Assembly (NCBI GenBank): GCA_047967505.1 | Contig: CM106539.1 | Direction: 5' to 3' (one strand) | DNA: 64,000 nt | Source of the DNA: Dipteris shenzhenensis | Lineage: Eukaryota; Polypodiophyta; Polypodiopsida; Gleicheniales | Translations under genes and position numbers: made by a program | The notes under the pieces: model-generated | What the model was told of the DNA's origin: nothing | Seen by the model: the letters and a program-made list of their open reading frames with translations, nothing else | The model's database searches: none | Shown: one piece after another, positions 37,790 to 49,700 of the stretch | Numbering within the stretch: position 1 is the stretch's first letter | How the letters are laid out: each line of letters begins with the position of its first letter

Positions 37790-38390
37790 TGCTTTTCGTC
37801 CCCCGATTAAGCATTGCGCCTGATTTCATCGCAGTGACAATTTTCTCATCCATCACAATGCTCAAGCCCCTTTCCACCTTCTTCTTTGAGTGCTGATCGA
37901 TGGGTTGCATCAAAAGCTTCTCTAGCATGTGCATGATGTGTTCCTTGAAATGAAGAAAGCTTTCTTCACTACCTCCAAGTTGTGCTCATGCATGGAGACA
38001 TCAATCGCTACTACATACACATGATGCAATGGCGTAACCTTGTGCACTACCAAAATGTAGGCTTCCTTCTCATCCTTCTCCAAGCGTTTCAAGCCAATGA
38101 AAGCCTTGAATGCCACGAACTGGGTACTTGCATACTCTGGACATCCCTTTAGGATCTCAACACACTTCAATTCTTATTCTGTAAATGGCCACCCCCTAGA
38201 TAGGACGATATCTTGCTGTCGCCAAAATTTGCTTACAACAAAATAGTGAATGCCCCTACAATCCCAAACAAATTGGCAAGAGTGACCACTAACGTTGGTC
38301 GATGTTGAAGAACATAGATGGGGTATGTTGATACATGGACAAATCACTAGATTGCCTTTGTTGTTGCTGCCCCTGTTCTCTAGAGACAAA
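37790..38390 (-). pseudogene. Unassigned coding remnant
   Basis: A protein-like stretch runs right to left. It starts near 38390 with a region ending GWPFTE, has a TAA near 38180, and resumes with ELKCVEILKGCPEYASTQF to about 37985. After a one-base frame change it continues EESFLHFKEHIMHMLEKLLM (near 37965-37900) and on to MDEKIVTAMKSGAMLNRG near 37800. The balanced residue composition across a stop and a frameshift suggests a once-functional gene. The family was not recognised. It could belong to a retroelement or a host gene copy. Confidence 0.4.
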
Positions 38391-40578
38391 AAATATTTCC
38401 CCCGATCTCACTATTGTCACTTTTCTAAGGTTCGGGTTTGTGAAGCAAATTAAGCTTTACATTTTGTTATGCATATGACAACAACCAATAGTAGGTTGAC
38501 ATCTTGGATCTTTATTACAACACCTAATTATAGTTGGAACCCCATATACTTAATAGTCCATGGACTTTATCCTAAGGTCAAGATACTCCATGAAATTATG
38601 AGTCATTCTACATCATCTATTGTTTTCTCCTTTAATGCCAATCGTGATTCGCGTGATTCATCCAAACCTACCAAGTTCTTCAATATCGAGAAACAAGCTT
38701 GATCTTGTGTATGCAAGATTCTTGAGTTATATACCTTTGAAAGTGATGTACCTTTAAAAATTTGAACTGATCCCCACCGACAATATTTATCTCATTGTCT
38801 TTGCATTATTTAGCTTATCCTTAACAATATTTATTTTCAAGTCATGTGACAATGTGAAAGCTGTGCATATTCGAACAACGACATATCAGATGGCAATCAC
38901 AAGAAATCCCCCACTGTTGAAAGGTGTTGTTGTGATGGACTTAGGGTGTGGAACAAGCATATTAAGGTCTGAAATGTTTGGCCCTTTCATCATAGGTTTC
39001 TTTGGTACTCTCGACAAGTGAAGATTGGGAAAATTGGCTTCAAGCTACTTTCTCACCTTGATCGTTCCAATTTGTTTGTAGCAAATTCTGGAGCAATGAA
39101 AGTAATAGTAGTCACTCGTGGTGATTTTACTGACATTCGACTACGATTACGACTATTGATATTCAGGTGATATGCCAATATCTTATCCATTCGAGAGACT
39201 TATTCTTGGTGCTAATATTCTCAGCATTATCTCGGCACCCAGGGAAGGGCCCGTCCCCTCGAATTATAACTCTTTGGGGAAGGAAGCACGCCACCTCCCC
39301 ACCCACATTATGTGTGCTTATAATAATAATAATAATATATTATATATTATCATATAAATATTTTCAATTGCTCGTCCATTCAAAATTGCTTGTTTTCAAT
39401 AAATTCTTACAAAATTCCTCTCTTTTAATGGATGTTATTGATGCAAGGGAGCAAGGAAATCCAAGATGGATGCAAGATCGGAGGATGAAGACACCTTTAT
39501 TTATATGGTTGTAGTTCATGTGACAACATTGCATAGATCACATTGAGCATCAGTTATGAACTCTTGTGAGCGTCGCCTTATTCATGTATTTGTTGGGCTT
39601 CAACTCCCAAAACACATAAATAATATGGCCGAGTCAACAATAAATCACCACCCTTGACATTTCCAGGAAGGATAGGGTTCTAACAGATTCTATGTTGTGT
39701 CTCATGTGCATTTTTCCTTAAAATAGTAGGATTTTGGTTCAATTTTGAGTTAGTAGTTACGTGCTCCACGATGCGTAGAGGATGCCTACCATTGAACTCA
39801 CCCCCTTAACCAAACCACCAGGTTAGGACCCCATTGATTCGGTCCTATGCGCTTTTAGGACAGCTGCTTGGCCCAACACACTTGGCCACAGCTCCTTGGA
39901 TACCTCGATGAAAGCCACCCGGGCAGCTCAATCCCTGGCAAATTTTTTTTTGGTTGCAGCAACAGGGCATACTTTCAGCTCCCCAGCTACTCGATCTCTC
40001 CATTTGCTTCAAGAAAATGGCTCTGATCTTTTGAAGATTGATGTTTCCGAGACAACTCCGCTAAGACACCATGCCTTCACTGCCGGTCTGTTCGATCTCC
40101 CCTGCTGTAAATGTACTGTTTTGTTGAACCCAGGTGATTGCATGCTTAAAACATACGCATCCATACATCGATGCCTTTTTTTGTGAACTTTGAGACAGCT
40201 CGGCCGTGGTTGTGGTCACTTTATTATCAACCGTGTATCCCATGCTTCAATTATTGATGTGAATGAATCGAACAACTGGGAGTGGGCTAATATGAAGGAT
40301 TGCCAAGTCGGGTAGGAACTTTGAGTATGAATTGCTGTTGGGAGAATTGAAGTGATTGCTAGCCTTCTCCCTTTCCTGCTAATATGAATGAAGTGATTGA
40401 ATTGGACTAGCCTTCTCCCTTTCCTGCTAATATGAAGTGCTGTTGCGATAAATGAAGTGATTGAATTGGACTAAGGGAAAGAATCGCTATAATTGGATGA
40501 AAAATTGGAGGACGTGTCCCTGCCTATTGATTTGTAATCAATGTAACAAGAACTTTGTGTTTAAATCTTACTACGTAT
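38391..40578. other. Upstream flank of the helicase gene
   Basis: Contains an AT dinucleotide/trinucleotide stretch near 39320-39355 and unassigned frames at 38469-38702 and 39896-40186 (+). The region from about 40190 to 40578 should include the helicase 5' UTR or promoter. It holds a short duplication (CTAGCCTTCTCCCTTTCC near 40358 and 40408). No clear TATA box could be tied to the gene. Confidence 0.4.
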
Positions 40579-40700
40579 ATGCAGGTGGCTCGACTGACGA
40601 CAACATTGAGAACCGTCAGCAATAATCCTAGTAACATTAATGACATTGACCAGGCTTACTTGGATCGAAAAGTGGTGCTTCAGAACAAGCGCCGCAAAAG
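40579..40700 (+). CDS. DExH14: Helicase exon 1
   Basis: ATG at 40579 to AAAAG|GTGAG. 122 nt, ending in phase 2 (residues 1-40 plus two bases). An in-frame ATGCAG makes an upstream coding exon unnecessary. If the true start lies further 5', the CAG here could instead be a splice acceptor. Confidence 0.82.
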
Positions 40701-43700
40701 GTGAGATTATTTAAAAGCAGACATATCAGCCAGAGAATTTTCGTTGTAGCTGCTGAATCTTCACAATTAAAGGCACACACGCTTAAGCATGTTAGTGCAC
40801 GTTAAGTAGGTTTGAGGCTGGACATGGTGAGTCTTTTAATACTGAATCAAAGGAGAGTCCTTGTCTTAATAAGAGAGTTACATGCACTCCCAGAACAAGC
40901 AATGGAATGGTTTGATGTGAAGGGGAAAGCTAAAGCATCCAAGCAAGAGGGTGAGGCTTCTACTTCCTCATCCCAAAAATCTACGGTGACCAAGATAATA
41001 TTAATACTTAAATCAACAGCCCTTTCATGGCAAAGCAAGCAACAAACAACTATGGCCTTCTCTTCAGCAAAAGCCGAATACAAAGGTTCAACCAATGCTC
41101 ACAGTATGGCTCAGAAGACCTTTATTGAAAATTGAGATAGATACATACATTTATGCATCCACGCAAGCATGCAATGACAGATTGATAAATACAAGCTTGT
41201 CTATGAGGTCATATCTACATTGCTCATAGGAAGCTGAAGTTAAGTGCCTGAATCGGAAGGGTCTCCCAAAAATCCATTCAAGGCACACATGCCAAATGAC
41301 TGCCATCATGGCAAGTCACTATCCCATGCATACAAATCATGGTGAAATCCAAAGGTCTCACCAACTGGAAATCTAGTAGTTTTGCTACCGGCTTCGCTGG
41401 TTGCCGGACACCCGGTAACCTTTCACCGGCTGACACGCAATGGTGACCCAACCCTTGGATGAGCTCCAAACTTCATACAAACTAAACGAAGCAAAAATGA
41501 AGTGGCTGTTGTCTAACATGTGTCCTCCTAGCATCAGCTATAACGCATCACAATACTATGGAACCTTGTTGGCCTGGGCATAGCTGGGAAGCGGCGGTGA
41601 CAGAAACTGGATGAAGTAGTTTTTTAGTTGAGAGGGTAATGTGAGTTTAGGGACGATGTTGAGCTTCTGAGCTGAGAACCAAATTGGACATTTCCATGGG
41701 ACAGTTGTTCTTTTCGAAAATTAGCTTTTAAATTTTGATATTCACCTTGAAATTATCAAATTTGTAGGCAAGTTAGAGCCCGATGATGGTAAGCAGCTCG
41801 CAGTTAATTTGCATATCCAGGTAAAAATCAACGAATATGTGTACCTTGCGAGATGGGCGATTAAAAGATCTTTCCTTGCAAAATGTATTGGTCCAAGTAT
41901 GCATTGCCTAGACACTCTAATGCCCACACATTGCACATAATATCTAGTTGTTTATAGTAGCACCAGATAGAGGCATGGTTTCCTACTAACCCCTCCAATT
42001 CCATTGGAACCTCTCCCCCTTTTCATGCTACACTACAACAAACCTTTGTTACCACTAACAAAATATAGCATTACACATAGTCTCTTGTTGTCCTACAACA
42101 ACAGAGACATAGCTAGTGCAATTGGTCTTGGCAATTTTAGCCAATAGAATAGGACTTTTATGCCATGCATGCCCTAGCTTATGTTTCTTACATCCGAAAC
42201 ATTTATTTCCTTAATCGGCGTCTTCTTTTCTTCACAAGTCATGGATGGAAATGGCACCCATCCAAGATGTGATTTGCTGTTTACATTTTGTATAATAGCC
42301 TTTCCTTTCCCTTATTGAAGGGTTTATGAGGATTCACTGACTCTGGGCTTAGGGCTGCTAAATATATCTTTCTTCTATCTTCCTTGCTCTTTTCATGAAA
42401 CTCTAAGGAGAGCTTCCAAAACTAGGCTGTAAGTTCAGCATTACTCTTATTGTCAAATTGCCTAAACCTTTATCAACAAAAGGTCGATTCCTCTTCATGC
42501 CTCGGAGGCATGAAACTGGCTTTCAATTGTTCCACAAACTTAGCCATTAAAGGATAGGCTCTCTTCCCGTTTGTAACAAAGGCCACCATATCAAAGCATC
42601 CTTTTGTAGATGCAATGTGGCAAGAGCAAGCTTCTTTTGATCGGTCTTGTGTCGATGGGCAAAATGCAGCTCAAAATGGCAAATCCAATTAAGGATTTTA
42701 TCAGCCTTGCTCCATCATAGTTAGGGAATTCAATTCCCTCTCGTGGTTGAAACTCGACTCTTTTTTAAGAAATATTCAAATCAAAATTTAGAACTCTCTT
42801 AGTCCCTAGTTTTGCCATTCAATCATGTTGCTAAGCTGAGAAACAAGTTTATCAACCGGAGGTTCTACTTCTCTTCTCCTCGCATTTGAATGATAATCCA
42901 TGTGTGAGGGATTTTGAGCTAAGGGTGTAAACTCATCACCTCGCTCTTGGATGGACTCATTTATCCTCTCATTTCCAAAGGAGAACTCTTTATCAAGAGG
43001 TTCTTGTAGAAAAGAGCAAGGTAATTCTATTCGTGGGTTATTGTAATCAAGATGTGCATATGTCTCATCTAATCTATCGTTTTTAGGAGGAGGTGATGGT
43101 GTTCTTTACTCCTTGCAATTAGGGAAATGGGACCAGTTCATTATTATGCCTCCCTTCCCCTTGTTAGAATTATTGTTATAATTTAGCAGTGACCAATGTA
43201 ATGTAATAAGTAGGTTAGGGGCACTTTTGCCCCATTTTAGAGGTTTTTTCCCCTAACCATAGTTAGTTCACTAACTACGGTTAGTGAAGAATAAGGTTTT
43301 TTCACTTAGACAAAACCTATCCCACTCTTTAGTTGTATCTCTCTCTTCTATTGCAACTATTGCTTTTAGCTCTCACTCTCCTACTCACATTTGGTATCAG
43401 AGCAGCAAGATCCTGCTCTTTGCTTCCTTGCTCGCAAGCTCCCTGCTCCAAGCTCAACAGCTCGGTGCTCCTTTGTATCTGCTCCTTGCTTAACACTCGG
43501 CGTATAGTCCGTATGACCCGCACGTACCATCGCTGCCCGTCCGTACAAGTACCGTCGTCCGTACAACCCGTCGTCCGTACAGTTATCCATATAATATGTA
43601 CGAACTCAGCTCCTGCGCCGTACTAGCTCCTGCACCATATAGCTCCTGCCGTCAGGTCCGTACAAGCTCACGGAGCTCCAGCACTCCGTACATCTGCGTC

Positions 43701-46700
43701 AGCCCGTCGTCGTACTACCGTACAGTTCCGCCGTACACATGCTATCCGTACCATCTACGCCAGCCCGTACAGCTCATCCTCATCAGTACCTGCTCTTTGC
43801 GCTGCTGTCCGTACAACTCGTACGGAATGTTTCGTACAGTCATACCCGTTTCGTACAGCGGTCGTACATCCGCCGTACAGATATGCGGCGATTGTTCCGT
43901 ACAGGAATCCGTACATCCGTACAAAGAGCAGTACAAGTAGCTGTACACAGTCCATACATTGTACGGATTCCGTACTGTCAGTTCCGTACAATCAGAGGAG
44001 ACCGTACTTTTTTGCAAATTTTCTTTGCAGGTGGACTCTGGAAGGTGTTTCTTGATAGGCATTTGCGCAGAGAGCCATTGTTTGGCTAAGATCTTGCAAG
44101 AATTTGGGGCATTCCGTATTTGGGGACAGACTTTGCATTTGTTGCAGAGAATTGCAAAAATTTGGGGCTTTTGTAATCACACTGCAATTTTGCAGTGAAA
44201 TTTGGGGCTTTTGTAGAGTGTAATTTGTGCAACATTTGGGGCTTTTAGACCATTTGCCCCTTTCTGGTTGCAATTTCAAGCCACAAATTGGGGCTTTTGT
44301 GTTGGGAGAGCAATTTTGCAGGTTTCAGTTCACACTGCCTTTCTGTAAGTGTTTTGAAGCACTTTTGGCAGGTTTTGGGAGAGATTGGATGCTCTGGCAG
44401 ATTTCTGACAGAGACATTATAGAGATTTGAGTTGCATTTTCAACCAGTGTTTGGCTGTATTTTTTTGGGAAATGTGCACTCCATTCCCAGCAAGGGAATT
44501 CAGATTTGCATTTGCTGTATTTTCTTTCTCAGACATGGCCCAGCAAAATCAGAACGATTTCCAGTTCAGTGGTCTCTCACAAGAGGATAAGCTGGATGGT
44601 ACCAACTACTCCCTCTGGAGTTTCATGGTACGCAACATTTTGATTTTCCGAAATTTGTGGGACTATGTAAATGGGGATGAGATCTGGCCAGCAATCGTGG
44701 CACCTAATATCCCTCCCCAGCAAGGAGGAGGCAGAGGTCGTGCACAGGGTACAGCTGCAGGACAAGTTATTGGTGCAGCTATACCTACTACTCCAGAGCA
44801 AAAGAGATGGATGGGATTCACGTGATGCTTTAGCTTTGTCGTGTATTTCTCTTTCAGTGAAAAGATTCATCATTCCGCATATCCGATCGTGTAAGACCTC
44901 AAAGGCAGCATGGGATATTTTGGAGAGCATGTATGCAGCTCGGAATGATGCCAGGGTGTCTTTTTTGAAAAGAGAATTGTCTCATACACATATGGAAGAG
45001 GGTGACTCCATGTCAGTGCACCTCACAAAGCTACATGATTTACGAGAGCAATTGCTGAATATTCATGAGATCATTCCTGCTTCAGAGATGATTACCACTA
45101 CTCTGAATTCTCTTCATGAGTCTTATCTCAGCTTTCATACCTCGCTAAATTAGTCATTGAGGGGGGGTGCAAATCCTCTCAATTTTCACGAGTTGATAGG
45201 ACTTCTGTTGCAGGAAGAGCAGACCAGGAAAAACATGGCTTCACGAGCAAGTGAACATGCCATGCTTTCAAAATTCAAGCCTAAAGGAAAGGGACAAGCA
45301 AAGACATCAGCAAATCAGCCTTCGAGTGGTTCAGGACAGCCTTCTCAAAAGGCTAAGGGTGATGCAGGTAAGCCCAAGAAGAAGGGTATATGTCATTACT
45401 GCAAAAAGCCAGGTCATTACATTGGAGAATGCAAGAAGAGGCTTGCAAAAGAAAAGAAAAACAGCTCTGGTATGGCTGTTTCAGATTCAGCTTCTCATGC
45501 ATCTGACAATGAGCAAGCTACAGCCAACTTTGTGGAACACGACTATGCCTTCTTGTCTTGCATTTCAGACTCTCAGTTGGCTGCTCCGGATATTACAGCC
45601 ACTTGTAATGATGACTCTTATGCTTTTCTGACATGCAGTTATGATTCTTGCAAGGATGCATCAGCTTTCAGTGTCAATGAGACACTAAATACATGGTATT
45701 TTGATAGCGGTGCATCAAAGCATATCACTTCCAGGAAGTGTGTTACGCTCTAGCCGAGGTAGCATGACCTCGGAAGAATCAGTCGACATTTCCCTTAAAG
45801 GATCTATATTTGTAATATATATGTTTGCGCTTCATGTAAATGATCGGGAGGGAATTAATGTCAAGGTCCTAGGTGAGGATTGATAGCACCAGACTAGGTG
45901 GATCTAAGGCTAAGGGGCAAAGGAAATTAAAGCATCCCAAGAGAGGGATGAAATGTGCCTAGGGGCAAAGGAAATTAAAGCATCCCAAGAGAGGGGTGAA
46001 ATGTTGCATTAGTAAGGCCCTATAATGATGACATGTGGCATCTAGATCCATCTAGGGAGATGGGGCTTGTTGAAGCTAGTGAGAGGTGAGAATGAGCTTA
46101 CACGTATGTTTTGAATTCGAATTCTCTGTTAGCTCTCACGTTTCAGCAAAAAAGGCTGGGTGGAACAATATTGGTGCTACTCCCGTGATCTGTAGTAGGA
46201 AATAGAGAATGTAGTTAACAAAGTGTCTTTTCACATCTCTGCATCCACCTCCTGTTGGTAAAAAGGTCACATGTGCCAACAACTCCTCCTATTCAGTTTG
46301 TGGTACAGGAGAAGTTGAACTTACAGCCATTGATGGCTCAACATTCAAAATTTCTGATGTCTTGTATGTGCCTGGTATCACAAAAAATCTACTTTCAGTG
46401 TCCACTCTTAACAGAGCTGGATTTCAGGTCATTTTTGAAGATGACAAGTGTGCAATCCATGATAGAGGGAATGACTATGCCTTGAGATTGTCTGGCACTT
46501 TGTTACGTGGTCTTTTTCAGCTTGACATGTATGAGAAAAGACCAGCACATGCTCTTGCAGTTTCCACTCCTACTGCTGCTATGCAGAATGCGGAGTTATG
46601 GCATGCCAGATATGGACACATGCATTATGGCAGCTTGATGACACTTCAAAAACATGCTATGGTTTATGCATTGCCTCCTCTTGAAACACCTCCTCCACAT

Positions 46701-49700
46701 GCCTGTGAAGGGTGCATTCTTGGTAAAATGCACAGATTTCCTTTCAAGAAGGATGGATCAGTAAAAGCTGTTTGAAAATTACAGCTTATTCATAGTGATG
46801 TCTGTGGTCCCATGAGGACTCCATCATTGGGTGGTCATCTTTACTTTGTCACTTTTATAGATGACTACTCCAACTTCACTTGGGTTTATGGGTTGAAACA
46901 CAAATCAGAAGTGTTAATGGTTTTCAAACACTTTGCAGCCATGGTTGAGAATGAATCAGGACTCAAGATACATATATTACGCACAGATAGAGGAGGGGAG
47001 TATTTATCTACAGATTTTGATGCATTTTTGAAAGACAAGGGCATTGCACATCAGCTTACAGTGAGGCTAACCCCTCAGCAAAATGGCAAAGCTGAGAGGA
47101 AAAATCGTACTCTTATGGAGATGGATAGATGCATGCTAAAAAGCAAAAAATTGCCTCACAAATTTTGGCTTGAAGGTCTCATGTGTGCCAATTATGTTTT
47201 GAATCGGGCTCCCACAAAAGCTTTGAAGACCAAGACTCCCTATGAAGTTTGGAAAGGGAGAAAGCCTTCTGTGGATCATTTTCGTGTTTTTGGATGCCTT
47301 GCATATGGTCATGTGCCCGTTGAGTTTCGGCATAAGTTGTCTGATAAGGCAATCAAATGCATTTTTGTTGGGTACAGTGCAGAGAGCAAGGGCTACCGTC
47401 TCTACAATCCTGTCACACGCAAGATTATTGTCAGTAGAGATGTTATATTTTCAGAAAATTCAGCTCACACTCAAGCTGAATTTGATATGCCTACTTCTTT
47501 CGATGATGTCTTTGAGGGATTACTACCCATTGCCTTGGGTTCCCCTGTTGATATATCTGATGCAAATCACAATTTATTGATACCTCCACATGCTCCGATT
47601 CAGCCACAGGATGTCTTACCACCTCCACAAGCAGTGGAAGAGGTTGTTCAGCAAGAAATTGCAGATATACATGCAGCAAAAACAGTTCCAAATTGGCTGT
47701 TACAAACTCTCAGGGAGAGTAAAATTGATGCTCCATTACCTGGCAGAACTCGTAGTGCAGTAAGGCATGGGGGGGGAGCTCTTTCAGTTGAATCAGCTTA
47801 TGCAGGTACTCTTCTTGATGAGGAGGAACCTGAGACATTTGAAGAAGCACATGATAATGTGCATTGGATGAATGCCATGCACGATGAATTGCAGTCCATT
47901 CAGAAAAATCAGACATGGGAAGTTGTGGATTTGCCACCAGGTAAACATGCCATAGGTACACTGTGGGTTTTCAAAGTCAAAAGAAAGCCAAATGGGTCCA
48001 TTGATCGGTACAAGGCAAGGCTGGTTGCAAAAGGATATGCTCAAAAAAAGGGCATAGACTATGAGGAGACTTTTGCTCCTACATCTAGAATGACAACCAT
48101 CCGGTTAGTTATAGCCATGGCTGCAAATTTTGAATGGAATCTTCATCAGTTGGACATTAAAACAGCTTTCCCTAATGGAGACTTGTTGGAAGAGGTTTAT
48201 GTCAAACAACCTCCGGGCTTTGAAATTTCAGGAAATGCACATCAAGTATGCAAGCGGAATAAAGCTTTGTATGGGCTGAAACAAGCCCCACGTGCATGGT
48301 ATGCCAAAATTCATGCCTTTCTGACCAGCAAGGGACTGCACAATAGTCCAACGGAGAGCACCCTCTACATCAAGAAGGATGGGGGGGATATTTTAGTCAT
48401 CATTCTTTATGTAGATGACTTACTGCTCACAGGATCAAATGAGGATAATATTGCAGATTTTAAAGCTGAATTGCAGACCACTTTTGACATGTCAGATTTG
48501 GGGCTGCTACACTTTTATTTGGGGATCCAGTTCACTCAAGAGAAAAGTGGCATCGTTATGTCTCAATCCAAGTATGTGCAGAAACTCTTGGACAGATTCA
48601 ACATGCAGGATTGTAAGCCCATAGCTACTCCCATGGAGCCGGGGCTGAAGCTTACAATGCATGATGCAGGTGAACCAATTGATGTCACACTCTACAGTCA
48701 GGTTGTTGGATGCCTCATATATCTCTGCAATACACGACCTGATATTCAGTTTGCAGTTTCTCAGGTGAGCAGGTATATGCATAGCCCAAAGACTATGCAT
48801 TGGCAGAGTGTAAAACGCATCTTCCATTACTTGCAAGGTACAAAGTCTTTTGGCTTGATGTTTCCCAGGGGGGGTGACTTGCAGATGCATGCCTATAGTG
48901 ACACAGATTGGGTTGGAGACTATGACACTAGGCAGTCCACAAGTGGCAATTGTTTCTTTTTGGGCAATGCTTGTATTTCTTGGTTGAGCAAGAAACAGTC
49001 TACAGTGGCTACCTCCTCATGTAAAGCTGAGTACAGGGCAGCTTTCACAGCGACAGTTGAATGCGTTTGGCTGCATCGTTTATTTGCTGATCTTCATCTT
49101 TCATTGGAGGGTCCTTCTCCAATTCTCACTGATAGTCAGAGTGCTATTGCAGTGGCAAAGAATCCTGTGTTTCATGCTTGCACGAAGCACATTGAGGTTC
49201 ACTATCACTACTTCAGAGAGAAGTTGCATGCAGGAGATATCAGTATGATCTATGTGTCAACACATGACAACGTTGCAGACATTTTCACCAAAGCACTTCC
49301 ACGTGAAAAGTTTGAGGCATTTCACAGTGCCCTGAACTTATCTCCTTTTGGTGATTGATCATTTCCTTGTACATGACACTGGCATTGCCGGGGGGTGTTA
49401 GAATTATTGTTATAATTTAGTAGTGACCAATGTAATGTAATAAGTAGGTTAGGGGCACTTTTGCCTCATTTTAGAGGTTTTTTCCCCTAACCACAGCTAG
49501 TTCACTAACTACGGTTAGTGAAGGATAAGGTTTTGTCACTTAGACAAAACCTATTTCACTCTTCAGTTGTATCTCTCTCTTCTATTGCAACTATTGCTTT
49601 CAGCTCTCACTCTCCTACTCACATTCTATTCGTGGGTTATTGTAATCAAGATGTGTATATGTCTCATCTAATCTATCGTCTTTAGGAGGAGGTGATGGTG

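Larger units (their letters stand above)
43162..49623 (+). mobile_element. Ty1/copia LTR retrotransposon in helicase intron 1
   Basis: 6462 bp with 228-bp LTRs (43162-43389 and 49396-49623), TGTTAG...CTCACA ends, an initiator tRNA-Met primer site and a G-rich polypurine tract before the 3' LTR. It lies in the same direction as the helicase gene. The LTRs differ at 10 of 228 positions, nine of them transitions. Gag-pol is broken by a 4-bp duplication and a stop in gag, a nested solo LTR in protease and a TGA in integrase. The 849-residue integrase-RT-RNase H part remains open. Confidence 0.95.

Noticed and set aside
39896-40186. Extra 5' coding exon of the helicase gene
   Set aside because: The helicase frame already has an ATG aligned with the family N-terminus at 40579, and this frame shows no family similarity or clear donor site.
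43284-44430. Many short frames on both strands in the copia leader
   Set aside because: They lie in LTR and GTAC-rich leader sequence, upstream of the true gag start, and overlap each other in several frames.
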